Shown here: positions 37,328-47,340 of the stretch, piece after piece
Layout of the letters: every line of letters starts with the position of its first letter
Position numbering within the stretch: the stretch's first letter is position 1
NCBI GenBank assembly: GCA_049347715.1
Contig: CP186339.1
Coordinates: 3,720,001 to 3,784,000 of the forward strand
DNA from: Thalassotalea_B piscium_A
GTDB taxonomy: Bacteria; Pseudomonadota; Gammaproteobacteria; Enterobacterales; Alteromonadaceae
Reading direction: 5' to 3'
DNA length: 64,000 nucleotides
Translations under genes and position numbers: made by a program
The notes under the pieces: model-generated
The model's input: the letters and a program-made list of their open reading frames with translations, nothing else
Told to the model about the DNA's origin: nothing
Database searches by the model: none

Positions 37328-38293
37328 ATGAAATATTTTCCCATTTTTTTAGACGCTGCTTATATCAATGCATTAGTTATTGGTGGTGGCGATGTTGCTG
37401 CTCGCAAAATCGAACTGCTATTAAAAACCACGACTTCCATCACTGTGATGGCAGCAGAAGTGAATGATAGTGTCGAACGATTAATAAAGAGCCACAATCT
37501 CATCTGGTTAGCCCATAATTACCAAACTAATGTCTTAACTCAATATAACTTAGTGATAGCCGCTACCGATCAAGAAAGTGTTAATGCGTTAGCCGCTCAA
37601 GAAGCCCATCAAGCTAATATTTTAGTTAATGTGGTTGATCAACCCGAGTTATGTCGTTATATCACGCCAGCGATTATTGATAGAGATCCAATGATTATCG
37701 CCATGTCTAGCTCTGGCAATGCACCAATTTTACTACGTATGTTACGGGAACAGATTGAAAAGATGCTGCCTGCCAACTATGGAAAGCTAGCCGAATTTTC
37801 ATTTAAATTTCGTGACCATGTCAAAGCAAGAATAAAAGGGTTACGTAATCGTCGTACCTTTTGGGAAGAAACATTACGAGGTCCAATAGGTGAAAAAGTA
37901 CTCGCTGGTAACATAGAACCAGCCGAGCAATTACTAATTGCCAGTTTAAAAAATGGTGTTGCTCCACCCCAAGGTGAAATTGTTTTTATTCACACCCTCA
38001 CAGGAGAACCAGATAATTTAACTTTAGCCGCACATAGAGAAATGCAATTTGCCGATGCAGTATTCTATGATGATGAGGTAAACGTTCAACTGATAGAATA
38101 TATTCGACGCGACGCTGATAAATTTCCACAACCTATTGCTTCGAGCATATTGATTAATTATCAACATGCCATTGAACTCGCTGAAAAAGGTCAAAAAGTC
38201 ATTTATTTACTAGCAGGAAATAATCCCTTACCTACTAATGTAGCCTTATCACAAAGCAATATTAGTATTAAAGAATTAACCAATGGGACATAG
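37328..38293 (+). CDS. Precorrin-2 dehydrogenase / sirohydrochlorin ferrochelatase with vestigial C-terminal domain
   Basis: A 321-residue protein like the N-terminal half of siroheme synthase CysG. NAD-binding VIGGGDVAARKIELLL (17-32), VIAATDQESVN, VNVVDQPELC and the dimerisation region SSSGNAPILLRMLREQIEKMLP are present. After residue 215 comes a shortened, altered uroporphyrinogen-methyltransferase-like segment: FADAVFYDDEVN and LIEYIRRDADK still recall it, but the SAM-binding VGAGPGD loop reads IHTLTGEPDN and the rest is missing. It probably makes siroheme from precorrin-2 but cannot methylate. Confidence 0.85.
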   Translation: MKYFPIFLDAAYINALVIGGGDVAARKIELLLKTTTSITVMAAEVNDSVERLIKSHNLIWLAHNYQTNVLTQYNLVIAATDQESVNALAAQEAHQANILVNVVDQPELCRYITPAIIDRDPMIIAMSSSGNAPILLRMLREQIEKMLPANYGKLAEFSFKFRDHVKARIKGLRNRRTFWEETLRGPIGEKVLAGNIEPAEQLLIASLKNGVAPPQGEIVFIHTLTGEPDNLTLAAHREMQFADAVFYDDEVNVQLIEYIRRDADKFPQPIASSILINYQHAIELAEKGQKVIYLLAGNNPLPTNVALSQSNISIKELTNGT

Positions 38294-38671
38294 TGATAAG
38301 CCATAAATAAATGATGGCATGCTTATCCCTTCAGCTAATTAAAGTCAAATTACTGACAATAAAGTGTTGTATAACTATGCCTAAGGTACAGCTATAAATT
38401 TAAACACTATGTCCAACGTTAATATTGATAGACAAAAACGTTTATAACCGTGGGCAATAAGTCTCAGTAAAAATGATAAAAATAAGCGTAAAAACAAATA
38501 CTTTCATCTAGCAATCATGGTAAATAACATTATTTAAACTATTACGTTAGTTCTGCTATTACTTAAATTCTTAAATAATAGTTCCAAAAATATCTTTTTT
38601 ATCCATAATTTCTATTAATTGGCTTTAATATTGCTTAATTATCAAATGAGATAAATTTATTTGTAAGGCAA
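38294..38671. other. Intergenic stretch before the FlgO-like cluster
   Basis: AT-rich, no gene. A GATAAGC / GCTTATC stem (38296-38330) just after the upstream stop may be a weak terminator. The promoter of the lipoprotein cluster must lie in the last 100 bp. Confidence 0.5.
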
Positions 38672-39316
38672 ATGCCGATGAAAACAATAAAATACATACT
38701 AACTACTGTGCTTTTAATATCGATAGCAGGTTGTTCTTTGAATCAAATTAGTAGCTTTGATTTAGGTGAAAGTGATAAAAAGCCTGATCAAATCTGTGTT
38801 AATAACAAAGGTGAGTCCACCCCCTGCGATGAAATAAAAATGGCTAATAAAGCCAATGAAAATAAGCCTCTATTTCAACCAGGTACAAATTTTCAAACAC
38901 TGGGCGAATATACAGAACAGATGGTCTATGTTATTTTTTCTAAATTAAGCATCGAACAAGTAGATAAAACTATCGCCGTTCCTCCGTTTATCTCATCTAT
39001 AGCAAATACCCAAACTGACAGTAAATTTAATATTGAACTGGCGGAGCTATTTATTGCCGATATGCAAAATATAGGTTTGCCGGTGGCAGAAAATATCCTT
39101 ACCTATGCTGAACCAGATGAAACCAGTGATTTCGTCAATACTATTGCTGATATGCAGAACAACGAAGACATTGGCTATATTTTAAAAGGCACCATTAGAG
39201 AAAATGATAAAGGGGTAATGATATACGCCAAAATAATTAATATAGAAAGCAAAAAAATTATTGGCTCAACATCTAAGCTAATACCCCATTATTTACTCGC
39301 AAAATTAGCTAGCTAA
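38672..39316 (+). CDS. FlgO-family-like lipoprotein 1
   Basis: A 214-residue lipoprotein (lipobox IAGC, Cys about 21). After a variable linker with KPDQICVNNKGESTPCDEIK, the C-terminal part weakly follows the FlgO fold: IAVPPFISS, ELAELFIADMQNIGLPVAEN, then GYILKGTIRENDKGVMIYAK and IINIESKKIIGSTS. FlgO proteins are outer-membrane lipoproteins tied to the flagellar surface in Vibrio. It is the most divergent of three tandem paralogues and the first of the cluster. ATG 38678 is an alternative start. Confidence 0.7.
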   Translation: MPMKTIKYILTTVLLISIAGCSLNQISSFDLGESDKKPDQICVNNKGESTPCDEIKMANKANENKPLFQPGTNFQTLGEYTEQMVYVIFSKLSIEQVDKTIAVPPFISSIANTQTDSKFNIELAELFIADMQNIGLPVAENILTYAEPDETSDFVNTIADMQNNEDIGYILKGTIRENDKGVMIYAKIINIESKKIIGSTSKLIPHYLLAKLAS

Positions 39317-39398
39317 TGGATATTAACAAGACATTAATTCGTAGTCATTGCAACATGGCAAAGACTTAGCAACATCAAATTTTATATTGAGGTTTATC

Positions 39399-40013
39399 AT
39401 GTCCCGTTTATTTATCTTGGTCTTAAGTAGTTTTTTATTGTCGTGCGCACAATCCCCCATAAGCGACGAAAATTCCGAAACTAATCAAGAGAACGTTAGT
39501 GATCCAACGTTAACACAGGTTCAAGCTAATCAAATGATCCATCAACGAATGATGATATTAGCAAATAAATTATTTTCAACTGCACAAGGTATTGTCCCTA
39601 GTAAACCAGTAGCTGTTGGTACTTTTTTACCCGTAAGCCAGTTAGGCGAAAAATTAATGCCTACTGATAATTTAATTGGTCATCAGGTGCAAGAAAGCTT
39701 AATTACATTAGGTACTCAAGCAGGTTTAAATGTGATTGAATTTAAAACCATGCCGTCAGTAAAGTTGCAGTCAAATTACGATATTATGCTGTCGAGAAAT
39801 ATAGAAGAACTCAGTAATAATTTTAATGCCTACTATTATCTAACAGGCACATATACAGAACAAACTGATAGCTACATCGTTAATGCACGAATTATAGAGC
39901 TAAAAACTCAGCGAGTGGTGGCAGCAGCAACCGACTATATTCCAATTGATATTATGTCAACACAACGTAAAGTAGGCATGAAAAATAACATGCTTTACCG
40001 TAACTCTTATTAA
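39399..40013 (+). CDS. FlgO-family lipoprotein 2
   Basis: About 204 residues from ATG 39399, chosen because TTGAGG lies 7 bases upstream and the lipoprotein signal starts there (MSRLFILVLSSFLLSC). FlgO-type body: PVAVGTFLPVSQLGEKLMP, GHQVQESLITLGTQAGLNVI, DIMLSRNIEELSNNF, YLTGTYTEQTDSYIVNARII and QRVVAAATDYIP. Its stop is 9 bp from the next gene. Outer-membrane location inferred. Confidence 0.8.
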   Translation: MSRLFILVLSSFLLSCAQSPISDENSETNQENVSDPTLTQVQANQMIHQRMMILANKLFSTAQGIVPSKPVAVGTFLPVSQLGEKLMPTDNLIGHQVQESLITLGTQAGLNVIEFKTMPSVKLQSNYDIMLSRNIEELSNNFNAYYYLTGTYTEQTDSYIVNARIIELKTQRVVAAATDYIPIDIMSTQRKVGMKNNMLYRNSY

Positions 40014-40022
40014 GGTGATGTC

Positions 40023-40724
40023 ATGAAAAAATTATTATCCACACTTTCTATAGTATCCATACTTGGGATAGCAACTAGTAGCTGTTCAATGTTAGATGAT
40101 AGTGCAACTTCAGATAGTGATTCTCCTGAACAAGCAAGTAATAACACACCTATAGCAGAGACTATCAATAAAGAGCTGTTCCAGTTTCCACAATCAGCAA
40201 TAAATAACAAAACCGATGAAGAAGTGTTTCAAGGTCCTGCATTAACCAAAAACATTAATTTTTATATGCGCGGATTAATGCAAGACTTAGTCAGTAATTT
40301 AGAATCTGTGAACTCGCAAACACCAGTTGCAGTGACAAGTTTTGTTAATTTAGACGGCGATTTAGAGCATACAAGTCTATTGGGTAATCAAATCGCTGAA
40401 AGTCTCATGCATGAAATCCATAAAGTAGGTATTCCTGTACTTGATTACAAAGTAACTGACTATTTACGTGTGACGGAACAAGGCGACTTTATCATGAGTC
40501 GAAACTTTAATGAGTTATCTGAAAACATCCCAATTCGGTATGTATTTACTGGGAACTTAGTTAGGCACCAAGGTGGATACTTAGTTAATGCAAGAGTTGT
40601 TGGAATACAATCAAAAGCAGTAGTTGCATCGGCTCAAAGCTTTATTCCTGCGAGTGTGGCTAAAGCGATATTAAATACCCCCGCTGATAACAATGAACAA
40701 CAAATCCCCTTGATTCAAGGGTAG
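40023..40724 (+). CDS. FlgO-family lipoprotein 3
   Basis: A 233-residue lipoprotein (signal ends SSCSM, Cys about 20) with the clearest FlgO domain of the three: VAVTSFVNLDGDLEHTSLLG, NQIAESLMHEIHKVGIPVLD, GDFIMSRNFNELSE, RYVFTGNLVRHQGGYLVNAR and KAVVASAQSFIP. AAGGTGATGTC precedes the ATG. In Vibrio, FlgO works with FlgP and FlgT at the flagellar base, but no flagellar gene is near here, so a general envelope role is possible. Confidence 0.85.
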   Translation: MKKLLSTLSIVSILGIATSSCSMLDDSATSDSDSPEQASNNTPIAETINKELFQFPQSAINNKTDEEVFQGPALTKNINFYMRGLMQDLVSNLESVNSQTPVAVTSFVNLDGDLEHTSLLGNQIAESLMHEIHKVGIPVLDYKVTDYLRVTEQGDFIMSRNFNELSENIPIRYVFTGNLVRHQGGYLVNARVVGIQSKAVVASAQSFIPASVAKAILNTPADNNEQQIPLIQG

Positions 40725-40991
40725 TTATTATTAACCCTAGCGTTATTCTTATATATTTCGCTATCCTTTATCTAAGGTTAGCGAATTTCAATAATCTAAA
40801 ATCAATCATTTATTAGTGCGGTCTAAATACAAAGCATTTTGATTAAGCTGATAATCTAATGAGCATCACCTAAGTAGGTAACTGGATATTAATAACCTAT
40901 AACCTCTTTCCTTTGATATAGGGTGTTTAGTAAGAAATAAGCTAGCCCCGAGAAGAAAGTCTTCTCGAGACATGAAGATTCAGATCACTAT

Positions 40992-43190
40992 TTATTTAGC
41001 GTAAGTGACCATTACCGGAATGGTAAGAACTCTTCGCCCTTTGTATTTAAGCCAATGATATATTCCAAAGAAAGTGAGTAGTGATAACACAATACAAATA
41101 GCAGCAAAAAGCGGACGCTCGCTAAAAGTCATCACTTGATAAACTAACGTCGCTACTAAATAGGCAAGCGTGAAACTCCATAACGCTGCGAAAGACGCCC
41201 AGCGATTGCCCACTTCATTTTTTATCGCCCCCATTGCGGCGGCGCAAGGAGTATAAAGTAAAATAAAGAGTAAATAGCTAAACGCCCCAATTTGACCAGT
41301 AAAAGCATTCTGCATGGCGTGATAAGTGGTAACGGTTACGTGCTGCTCTTCTGCTGCCATATTAAGGTCAGAGACATGACCAACATCAACCCCAAGCGGA
41401 TCATCAGGCGCTATACCTAATAAGTTTTCTTTAATTGAATCGGTAGCTTCTTGCCATTTGTCTGCAAAATTCAATTCACCTTCATCTTCTTCAGATGCCG
41501 ACGAATATAAGTTATTAAACGTGGCCACTAGTGCTTCTTTAGCAAAAATACCAGTAATTATACCGACGCTGGCTTGCCAATTATCTTCTTTCACGCCAAT
41601 CGGTGCTAATGCAGGCGTAACATATTGTGCAGTAACACTTAAAATAGAGTTTTTCTGTTCATGATGACCAAATTCTCCATCAGTACCCAGTGAATTAAAA
41701 AAGTTAAGAAAACACACCACAAGCACAATGGTTTTACCTGCACCAAAAATAAATGACTTAGTACGGCGCCCTACTCGTTTTATCAGTGTGCTAACTTTTG
41801 GTAATTCATATAACGGCAGCTCCATGAAATTAGCAGTGGTATTGCCAGACAGTACTGTTGCTTTAAGTAAAAAACCGGTAAATAGCGCCGCGGCAATACC
41901 AATAAGATATAGCAAAAAGACTAAATTTTGTCCTGACTCTGGAAAAAATGCAGCTGCAAATAAAGCATAAACAGGCAATCTAGCGCCACAAGACATAAAG
42001 GGAGACATCATAATCGTGGTGATACGTTCGCGTTCATTATCTAACACACGTGCAGACATTACAGCAGGTACAGTACAACCAAAGCCTACAATTAATGGTA
42101 CAAAGGCTTTACCCGGCAAGCCGATTTTTTGCATTACACTTTCAACCACAAATGCCGCTCGCGCAAGATAACCGCTGGTTTCAAGCAATGATAAACCAAT
42201 AAATAAGCAGACGATAACAGGTATAAATGTTGCTACTGTTTGAATACCACTACCAACGCCTTCAATAATGGTTAGCAGCCAAGCAGGTAAATTAAATTGC
42301 CCTAAAAACTGTAATGGATATTCAACAAATATTGCGCCAGCTAAAATGTCGAAAAAGTCAATAAAAGCACTTCCCACGTTAATAGCAAACATAAAGAGCA
42401 AATACATCATCAATAAAAATATTGGTACACCCGTTAATGGATGTAATATTATGTGGTCAATCCTATCGGTTATAGAGTGATGTTTTAACTCGGCTGTAGT
42501 CACTTTTGCAAGGGTTTGATCAATAAAGTCGTAGCGAGCTTGCATTATTTGCATTGCGGCTTCGCCATCTGATTTACAGGCACACTCTTTAGTACTTAAA
42601 GATTTTTCATAAGCTAACAAACTGACATTTGCGTTCGTCATTTCACTCAATACCGCGCTAGGGATAGCCATACTTTCTGGCAGAGTTGTCGCTTGTGGTA
42701 AGGTTGCTAATGCTTGCTCAACTTGTTGATGTGCTTGTTTAGAACGCCCATCAATTTTTATAACAGGGCAGCCTAATAAAACTGATAATTTTTTACAGTC
42801 AATCTCGCGCGCTTCTTTACGATCTGTTTTTGACAACACCACCAGCATAGGTAAACCTAATTCTAATAACTGTGTGGTTAAATAGAGTTGGCGTTGTAAT
42901 TGTGTTGCATCAACCACATTAATTAAACAATCTATAGGTTGCTCATCTAAAAATTGATGACTAATAGACAGATCTTGCCCTTGATGTTGTCTTTTAGATA
43001 AAGAAGGAATACCTGGAAGGTCTGAAAACAAGGTTTTTTGCTGGTTAAATTGCACTTGTTGCTGCTTTGCCGCGACAGTCACACCAGCCCAATTACCCGT
43101 TGCTTGTTTAGTGTTTGCTAATTGATTGAATAACGTACTTTTCCCCGAGTTGGCAAAACCAACTAAGGTGTAATGGGCAATTTTGGGCAT
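40992..43190 (-). CDS. feoB: Ferrous iron transporter FeoB
   Basis: A 732-residue inner-membrane Fe(II) transporter. N-terminal G domain: GFANSGKST (11-19), DLPG (57-60), SKTD; then a helical regulatory segment and two Gate repeats with many membrane helices (first GFGCTVPAVMSARVL with a conserved Cys, second LYTPCAAAMGAI with the other). The ATG overlaps the feoA stop as TAATG. No feoC follows. The Fur box upstream of feoA governs both. Confidence 0.97.
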   Translation of the reverse strand: MPKIAHYTLVGFANSGKSTLFNQLANTKQATGNWAGVTVAAKQQQVQFNQQKTLFSDLPGIPSLSKRQHQGQDLSISHQFLDEQPIDCLINVVDATQLQRQLYLTTQLLELGLPMLVVLSKTDRKEAREIDCKKLSVLLGCPVIKIDGRSKQAHQQVEQALATLPQATTLPESMAIPSAVLSEMTNANVSLLAYEKSLSTKECACKSDGEAAMQIMQARYDFIDQTLAKVTTAELKHHSITDRIDHIILHPLTGVPIFLLMMYLLFMFAINVGSAFIDFFDILAGAIFVEYPLQFLGQFNLPAWLLTIIEGVGSGIQTVATFIPVIVCLFIGLSLLETSGYLARAAFVVESVMQKIGLPGKAFVPLIVGFGCTVPAVMSARVLDNERERITTIMMSPFMSCGARLPVYALFAAAFFPESGQNLVFLLYLIGIAAALFTGFLLKATVLSGNTTANFMELPLYELPKVSTLIKRVGRRTKSFIFGAGKTIVLVVCFLNFFNSLGTDGEFGHHEQKNSILSVTAQYVTPALAPIGVKEDNWQASVGIITGIFAKEALVATFNNLYSSASEEDEGELNFADKWQEATDSIKENLLGIAPDDPLGVDVGHVSDLNMAAEEQHVTVTTYHAMQNAFTGQIGAFSYLLFILLYTPCAAAMGAIKNEVGNRWASFAALWSFTLAYLVATLVYQVMTFSERPLFAAICIVLSLLTFFGIYHWLKYKGRRVLTIPVMVTYAK

Positions 43191-43420
43191 TAGGCAACTT
43201 CTAGTTCTATATGTATCTGCGCCGCTAATGATTGATGAATACTCATTTTGGTGCCATGTAAGTAAAACGCGCGTGGTCCATTAAACGGAGCAATATGTGC
43301 TAATTCTACCAGGGAGTTGGGCACAAATCCTTGTTCCATTAAGCGACTTGATAACAATAAGTCGCTAGGCAAGGATTTGATCCGTGCACGCTGCTTCTTC
43401 TTTAATTTAGATAATGTCAC
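43190..43420 (-). CDS. feoA: FeoA-domain protein
   Basis: A 76-residue cytosolic SH3-like protein that supports FeoB. The FeoA fold is seen as RIKSLPSDLLLSSRLMEQGF, then NSLVELAHIAPFNGPRAFYL and the closing QSLAAQIHIELE. Normal size. Coupled to feoB through TAATG. Confidence 0.93.
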   Translation of the reverse strand: MTLSKLKKKQRARIKSLPSDLLLSSRLMEQGFVPNSLVELAHIAPFNGPRAFYLHGTKMSIHQSLAAQIHIELEVA

Positions 43421-43443
43421 TTAAATTACCACACAAACTTAAC

Positions 43444-43461
43444 TGATAACGATTATCATTA
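43444..43461 (-). promoter_or_regulatory. Fur box upstream of feoAB
   Basis: TGATAACGATTATCATTA, close to GATAATGATAATCATTATC; 24 bp upstream of the feoA start. Iron repression of feoAB is expected. Confidence 0.85.
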
Positions 43462-43802
43462 ATATTAAACGATTTTGAGATAGATTAACAATAATATTAT
43501 TCAATAAAGTCGATTTAGATCATGTTTATGTTAATTTCATCAAACAAATTTCCCTTGCCAATATTATGACTAGCGCAGTTTTTATCTTCCACAATAACCA
43601 AGATAAAAAACAATAGTTGAATCTTCACAAGTGTCGACTTTTTTTACACTAAATAAGAACTGCATTTATGTACAAAAAATAACCACTTGAAATCTATCTA
43701 TAATATGTAATTGGCATTGTTATTGTATATTTATCATTTTTAGATATTAAAAATGGCAATAAGCATTTTTGATAAAACGTTTAGCAATGAAGGATTAATA
43801 TA
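43462..43802. other. Intergenic stretch before the PEP-CTERM gene
   Basis: AT-rich, no gene or RNA recognised. Contains promoters for feoAB (left) and the PEP-CTERM protein (right). Confidence 0.5.
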
Positions 43803-44573
43803 ATGTTAAAAAAAATAACCAGTGCATTACTTTGCTGTGCAGCCTTAATTACAGCAAATGCAAATGCGAATATAATGGTTGATCTTGAACTACAATTACT
43901 TGCGGATGTTTCAGGTAGTGTTAGCTCAAGCGAATACAACTTACAAATTAGTGGCTACCAAACTGCTTTTCGTGATACTTCAGTAATTGATGCTATTGTA
44001 AACGGACAAGAAGGCGGAATAGCGGTACAGTATATTGAGTGGTCTACAAATGCAGCAATACGAATCGATTGGTTTCATATATATGACAGTACTTCTGCTA
44101 ATGCTTTTGCGGATCTGTTATCAGGCTTTGGTTCTAAAGTTACTGGTATAGGTAATAATACCGGCATAGGTACTGCTATTAACTACGGTAAAGATTTATT
44201 TTTCAATAACCAATATGACGCTGTCAGACAAGTCATGGATGTTTCGGGTGATGGTACAAATAATGTAGGTGCTATTGCTAGTACCGCACGTGATACTGCT
44301 TTAGCCTTAGGAGTTGATACGATTAATGGTATTACCATCGGTAGCTCCTCAAGTTTAGATAGTTATTATACTAATAATGTTATTGGTGGAACTAATCCAT
44401 TCCTTATTAGTGCGGGCTCTTTTGATGACTTTACCGCTGGTATTCAACAAAAATTAGTACGTGAAATTACTGGTGGTGGTGGTGCTAGTGTACCTGAGCC
44501 AGCTTCGATTGCTTTATTTGGTTTAGCCATTTTAGGCTTAGCTTCAGCAAGCCGTAAAAAACTACAAAAATAA
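43803..44573 (+). CDS. PEP-CTERM protein with von Willebrand A-like (DUF1194) domain
   Basis: A 256-residue exported protein: signal peptide (to about ANANA, residue 23), then a DUF1194 / vWA-like domain starting LELQLLADVSGSVSSSEYNL, whose DxSGS is a MIDAS metal motif; DVSGDGTNN is a second acidic loop. The C-terminus VPEPASIALFGLAILGLASA followed by SRKK is a PEP-CTERM sorting tag, cut by an exosortase. This implies an exosortase system elsewhere in the genome and a role at the cell surface or in the exopolysaccharide matrix. Confidence 0.9.
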   Translation: MLKKITSALLCCAALITANANANIMVDLELQLLADVSGSVSSSEYNLQISGYQTAFRDTSVIDAIVNGQEGGIAVQYIEWSTNAAIRIDWFHIYDSTSANAFADLLSGFGSKVTGIGNNTGIGTAINYGKDLFFNNQYDAVRQVMDVSGDGTNNVGAIASTARDTALALGVDTINGITIGSSSSLDSYYTNNVIGGTNPFLISAGSFDDFTAGIQQKLVREITGGGGASVPEPASIALFGLAILGLASASRKKLQK

Positions 44574-44594
44574 ACAGCTTCGATATATCCTGAT

Positions 44595-44624
44595 AAACCC
44601 ACTTCAATAACGTGGGTTTTTTTT
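44595..44624 (+). terminator. Terminator of the PEP-CTERM gene
   Basis: AAACCCAC / GTGGGTTT stem with 9-base loop, then a T-run. Confidence 0.9.
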
Positions 44625-44793
44625 CATCTAGCCTTCTATCCAAAGACCTTGCTGGCATTCACTAATGAAATATCATTGTAGCTAAGTATTAATCAGCGTA
44701 TTATTAAAAGTATGCCGAATTGTTTAATTAGGTATTTGTCAGATATCCTTCATTTGGTATATGGCCTGTCCTCCTTCATATTAAGGCTTAATT

Positions 44794-45444
44794 ATGACCA
44801 GTGTTAGAATCGCATACCAAACTATTGAATTCGATGATATTGATATTCACTTACGAACACTCAGAGATAGAAATCAATTTTCAGACGATGACGATGAAGC
44901 TAAGAATTTAGGTATAAACTCAACTCTTTGGCCTATCTTTGGTGTTATATGGCCTTCAAGCATTGTACTTGCCAACTTTATGAATCAATTTAAGACTGGT
45001 GGTAAACGCATTTTAGAAGTTGGTTGTGGAATTGGCTTAACAAGCTTAATGCTAAATAAACGCCACGATGATATCACCTCAACCGACATTCATCCTGAAG
45101 TAAAACGTTTCCTTGCTAAGAACACCTCCCTCAACCATGATGCAGATATCCCTTTCTACCGAACAAGCTGGGCTGATTCATGTCCTGAACTAAAAACCTT
45201 TGATGTGATTATTGGCAGCGATCTTTTGTATGAAGATGAACATATAGAATTATTAACTTCATTCATAGAACGCCATGCTAATAAAAATTGTGAAGTAATT
45301 TTAGTGGATCCAGGACGAGGAAGAAAAGCAAAATTTGGTAAAAAAATGGTAGAACTCGGCTACTCAATTATTCAAGAAAAAGCAGAACAAGCAAGCAACC
45401 TTCCTGAAGAATATAAAGGTTATGTTTTGCAATTTAAACGCTAA
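44794..45444 (+). CDS. Class I SAM-dependent methyltransferase
   Basis: A 216-residue cytosolic protein with methyltransferase motif I ILEVGCGIGLTSLMLNKRH (about 73-91), acidic motif II TSTDIHPEV, and IGSDLLYEDEHIE as motif IV. It resembles the lysine/protein methyltransferase-like family (Methyltransf_16; animal METTL21-like), judged by WPIFGVIWPSSIVLANF and GSDLLYE. Substrate unknown; a protein lysine is plausible. Alone between the PEP-CTERM gene and ggt. Confidence 0.8.
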   Translation: MTSVRIAYQTIEFDDIDIHLRTLRDRNQFSDDDDEAKNLGINSTLWPIFGVIWPSSIVLANFMNQFKTGGKRILEVGCGIGLTSLMLNKRHDDITSTDIHPEVKRFLAKNTSLNHDADIPFYRTSWADSCPELKTFDVIIGSDLLYEDEHIELLTSFIERHANKNCEVILVDPGRGRKAKFGKKMVELGYSIIQEKAEQASNLPEEYKGYVLQFKR

Positions 45445-45521
45445 CGCGAGCGTTTAACTCATACCTAATCATCATAAGTGGAGACCATCGAATGTTAGCT
45501 GATAGCCTCCTTCATAAAGAC

Positions 45522-47177
45522 TTAAAAAGACAATGCTACTCCTCGATTATGGCTTCCATCTTCTGAAGCGGCGCTTAACTTATTATTTTTGTTTATGATG
45601 ATTTGTAAATCACCAAAATCATCTTGCTTGGTTTTATATCCCATTTTTCGTAACTCAGCTAATACCTTCTCATCAATACCGCTATGATAAGCAATTTGAT
45701 TTTTAGGTAATAACTGATGATGAAATCTAGGTTGGTTAGCCACTTCTTCAGCCGTCATATCAAATTCAATGGCATTAAGTATAGATTGATACACAGATGA
45801 AATAATAGTTGTACCGCCAGGCGAACCAGTCACCATTTTCACCACACCATTTTTTAATAAAATAGTTGGCGACATAGAAGAAAGCATGCGCTTTGTCGGT
45901 TGTATTTCATTGGCAACACCGCCAACAGCGCCAAAGATATTAGCAACGCCAGGCTTGGCACTAAAGTCATCCATTTCATCATTGAGTAAAAAACCCGCAC
46001 CTTCGACAACAACACCACTACCAAAGGTATAATTAATGGTTGTGGTGTTTGAAATAGCATTACCCCACTGATCAACAATTGAAAAATGGGTGGTATCTCT
46101 ACTCTCTCCTAGCCCTGGTTTAATCTCGGCGGTTTTAGAAATATTATTGAGTGAAATGTCAGCAATACGTTTAGCTAAATAGTCTTTTGATAAAAGTTTG
46201 TTAACGGGAACCTTATAAAAATCAGGATCTCCTAAGTATTCTGCGCGATCAGCAAAGACTCTTTTACCTATTTCAGATAATAGATGCATATAATCTTTTG
46301 AATTATGTGTCATTTTTGAGTCTTTCTTAGCAAGATCATACATTGTTAACCACTGTAAAATAGCAATACCGCCTGAACTTGGTGGGGGAGCGGTAACAAC
46401 ATCGTATTGTCGCCATTTCATTTGTACTGGCTCACGCCACTTTGATTGATAATGTGCTAAGTCTTCTTCAGTGATAATGCCTCCATTTTTTGCCATAAAA
46501 TCACTGATGATTTTCGCTGTTTCTCCTCGATAAAAACCATCTTTACCTTCACTCGAAATTCTTTTTAACGTTGCCGCTAGTTCAGGTTGTTTAAAGATCT
46601 TATTGGCTTTCATTTTTCCAAAATAGTGAGAAAAATTAACCAAAATATTTTGCTTTTCAAAACTATTAATACGCCAGTTTACCGACGATGCCAATTTAGG
46701 GTGAACAATAAAACCATCTACCGCGAGTTTAATTGCAGGAGCAAGTAACTCTTTCCATGGTTTAGAACCATACTTTTTGTGTGCTTGCCACATCCCCTCA
46801 ACTGTACCCGGTACCCCCGAAGATAAAATCCCGTATACCGACAAGTTAGCAACGACATTTTTATCCTTATCTAAATACATGTCACGATGTGCCGCTTTCG
46901 GAGCGACTTCTCTATAATCTAAAAAATCAGCTTTACCATTTTTGTAGATAGTCATAAAGCCACCACCACCAACATTTCCTGCCTCAGGTAACGTCACTGC
47001 TAATACAAATTGTGCAGCAATTGCCGCGTCAATAGCATTACCTCCACTTTTTAATATCTCTTTGGCTACCTGCGCACTATAGCTGTCAGGCATTGCAACC
47101 GCTGCTTGTGCATGCGCACTTCCAATATTTGCTAAATAAATAAAAGGAATAAACAATATAATGGTAATTATTTTCAC
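45522..47177 (-). CDS. ggt: Gamma-glutamyltransferase
   Basis: A 551-residue periplasmic Ntn-hydrolase that cleaves the gamma-glutamyl bond of glutathione. A signal peptide (to about AHAQA, residue 25) precedes the large subunit; autocatalytic cleavage should fall before Thr362 in RDTTHFSIVD, giving the small subunit. Substrate-site motifs GSPGGTTIIS and MLSSMSPT are present. Lid-loop residues follow in LLNDEMDDF. Length is normal. Confidence 0.95.
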   Translation of the reverse strand: MKIITIILFIPFIYLANIGSAHAQAAVAMPDSYSAQVAKEILKSGGNAIDAAIAAQFVLAVTLPEAGNVGGGGFMTIYKNGKADFLDYREVAPKAAHRDMYLDKDKNVVANLSVYGILSSGVPGTVEGMWQAHKKYGSKPWKELLAPAIKLAVDGFIVHPKLASSVNWRINSFEKQNILVNFSHYFGKMKANKIFKQPELAATLKRISSEGKDGFYRGETAKIISDFMAKNGGIITEEDLAHYQSKWREPVQMKWRQYDVVTAPPPSSGGIAILQWLTMYDLAKKDSKMTHNSKDYMHLLSEIGKRVFADRAEYLGDPDFYKVPVNKLLSKDYLAKRIADISLNNISKTAEIKPGLGESRDTTHFSIVDQWGNAISNTTTINYTFGSGVVVEGAGFLLNDEMDDFSAKPGVANIFGAVGGVANEIQPTKRMLSSMSPTILLKNGVVKMVTGSPGGTTIISSVYQSILNAIEFDMTAEEVANQPRFHHQLLPKNQIAYHSGIDEKVLAELRKMGYKTKQDDFGDLQIIINKNNKLSAASEDGSHNRGVALSF

Positions 47178-47340
47178 AGGTCGTCCTTACTCAGGTTGAA
47201 TAGTCGATTTAATCTATCATGGAAAAAACGATTGAGTACAATAATTTTACTGAAAAGATTTAACCTGGCAAATTATAATGATCTTTAGTCAACCTTGTAC
47301 GTATAGACTAGGTATAGTTTTATCGAATGAGCAACTAACA

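Noticed and set aside
43803..44573. vWA protein as part of a surface-adhesion operon
   Set aside because: No partner genes or exosortase in the neighbourhood; only the PEP-CTERM tag is certain.
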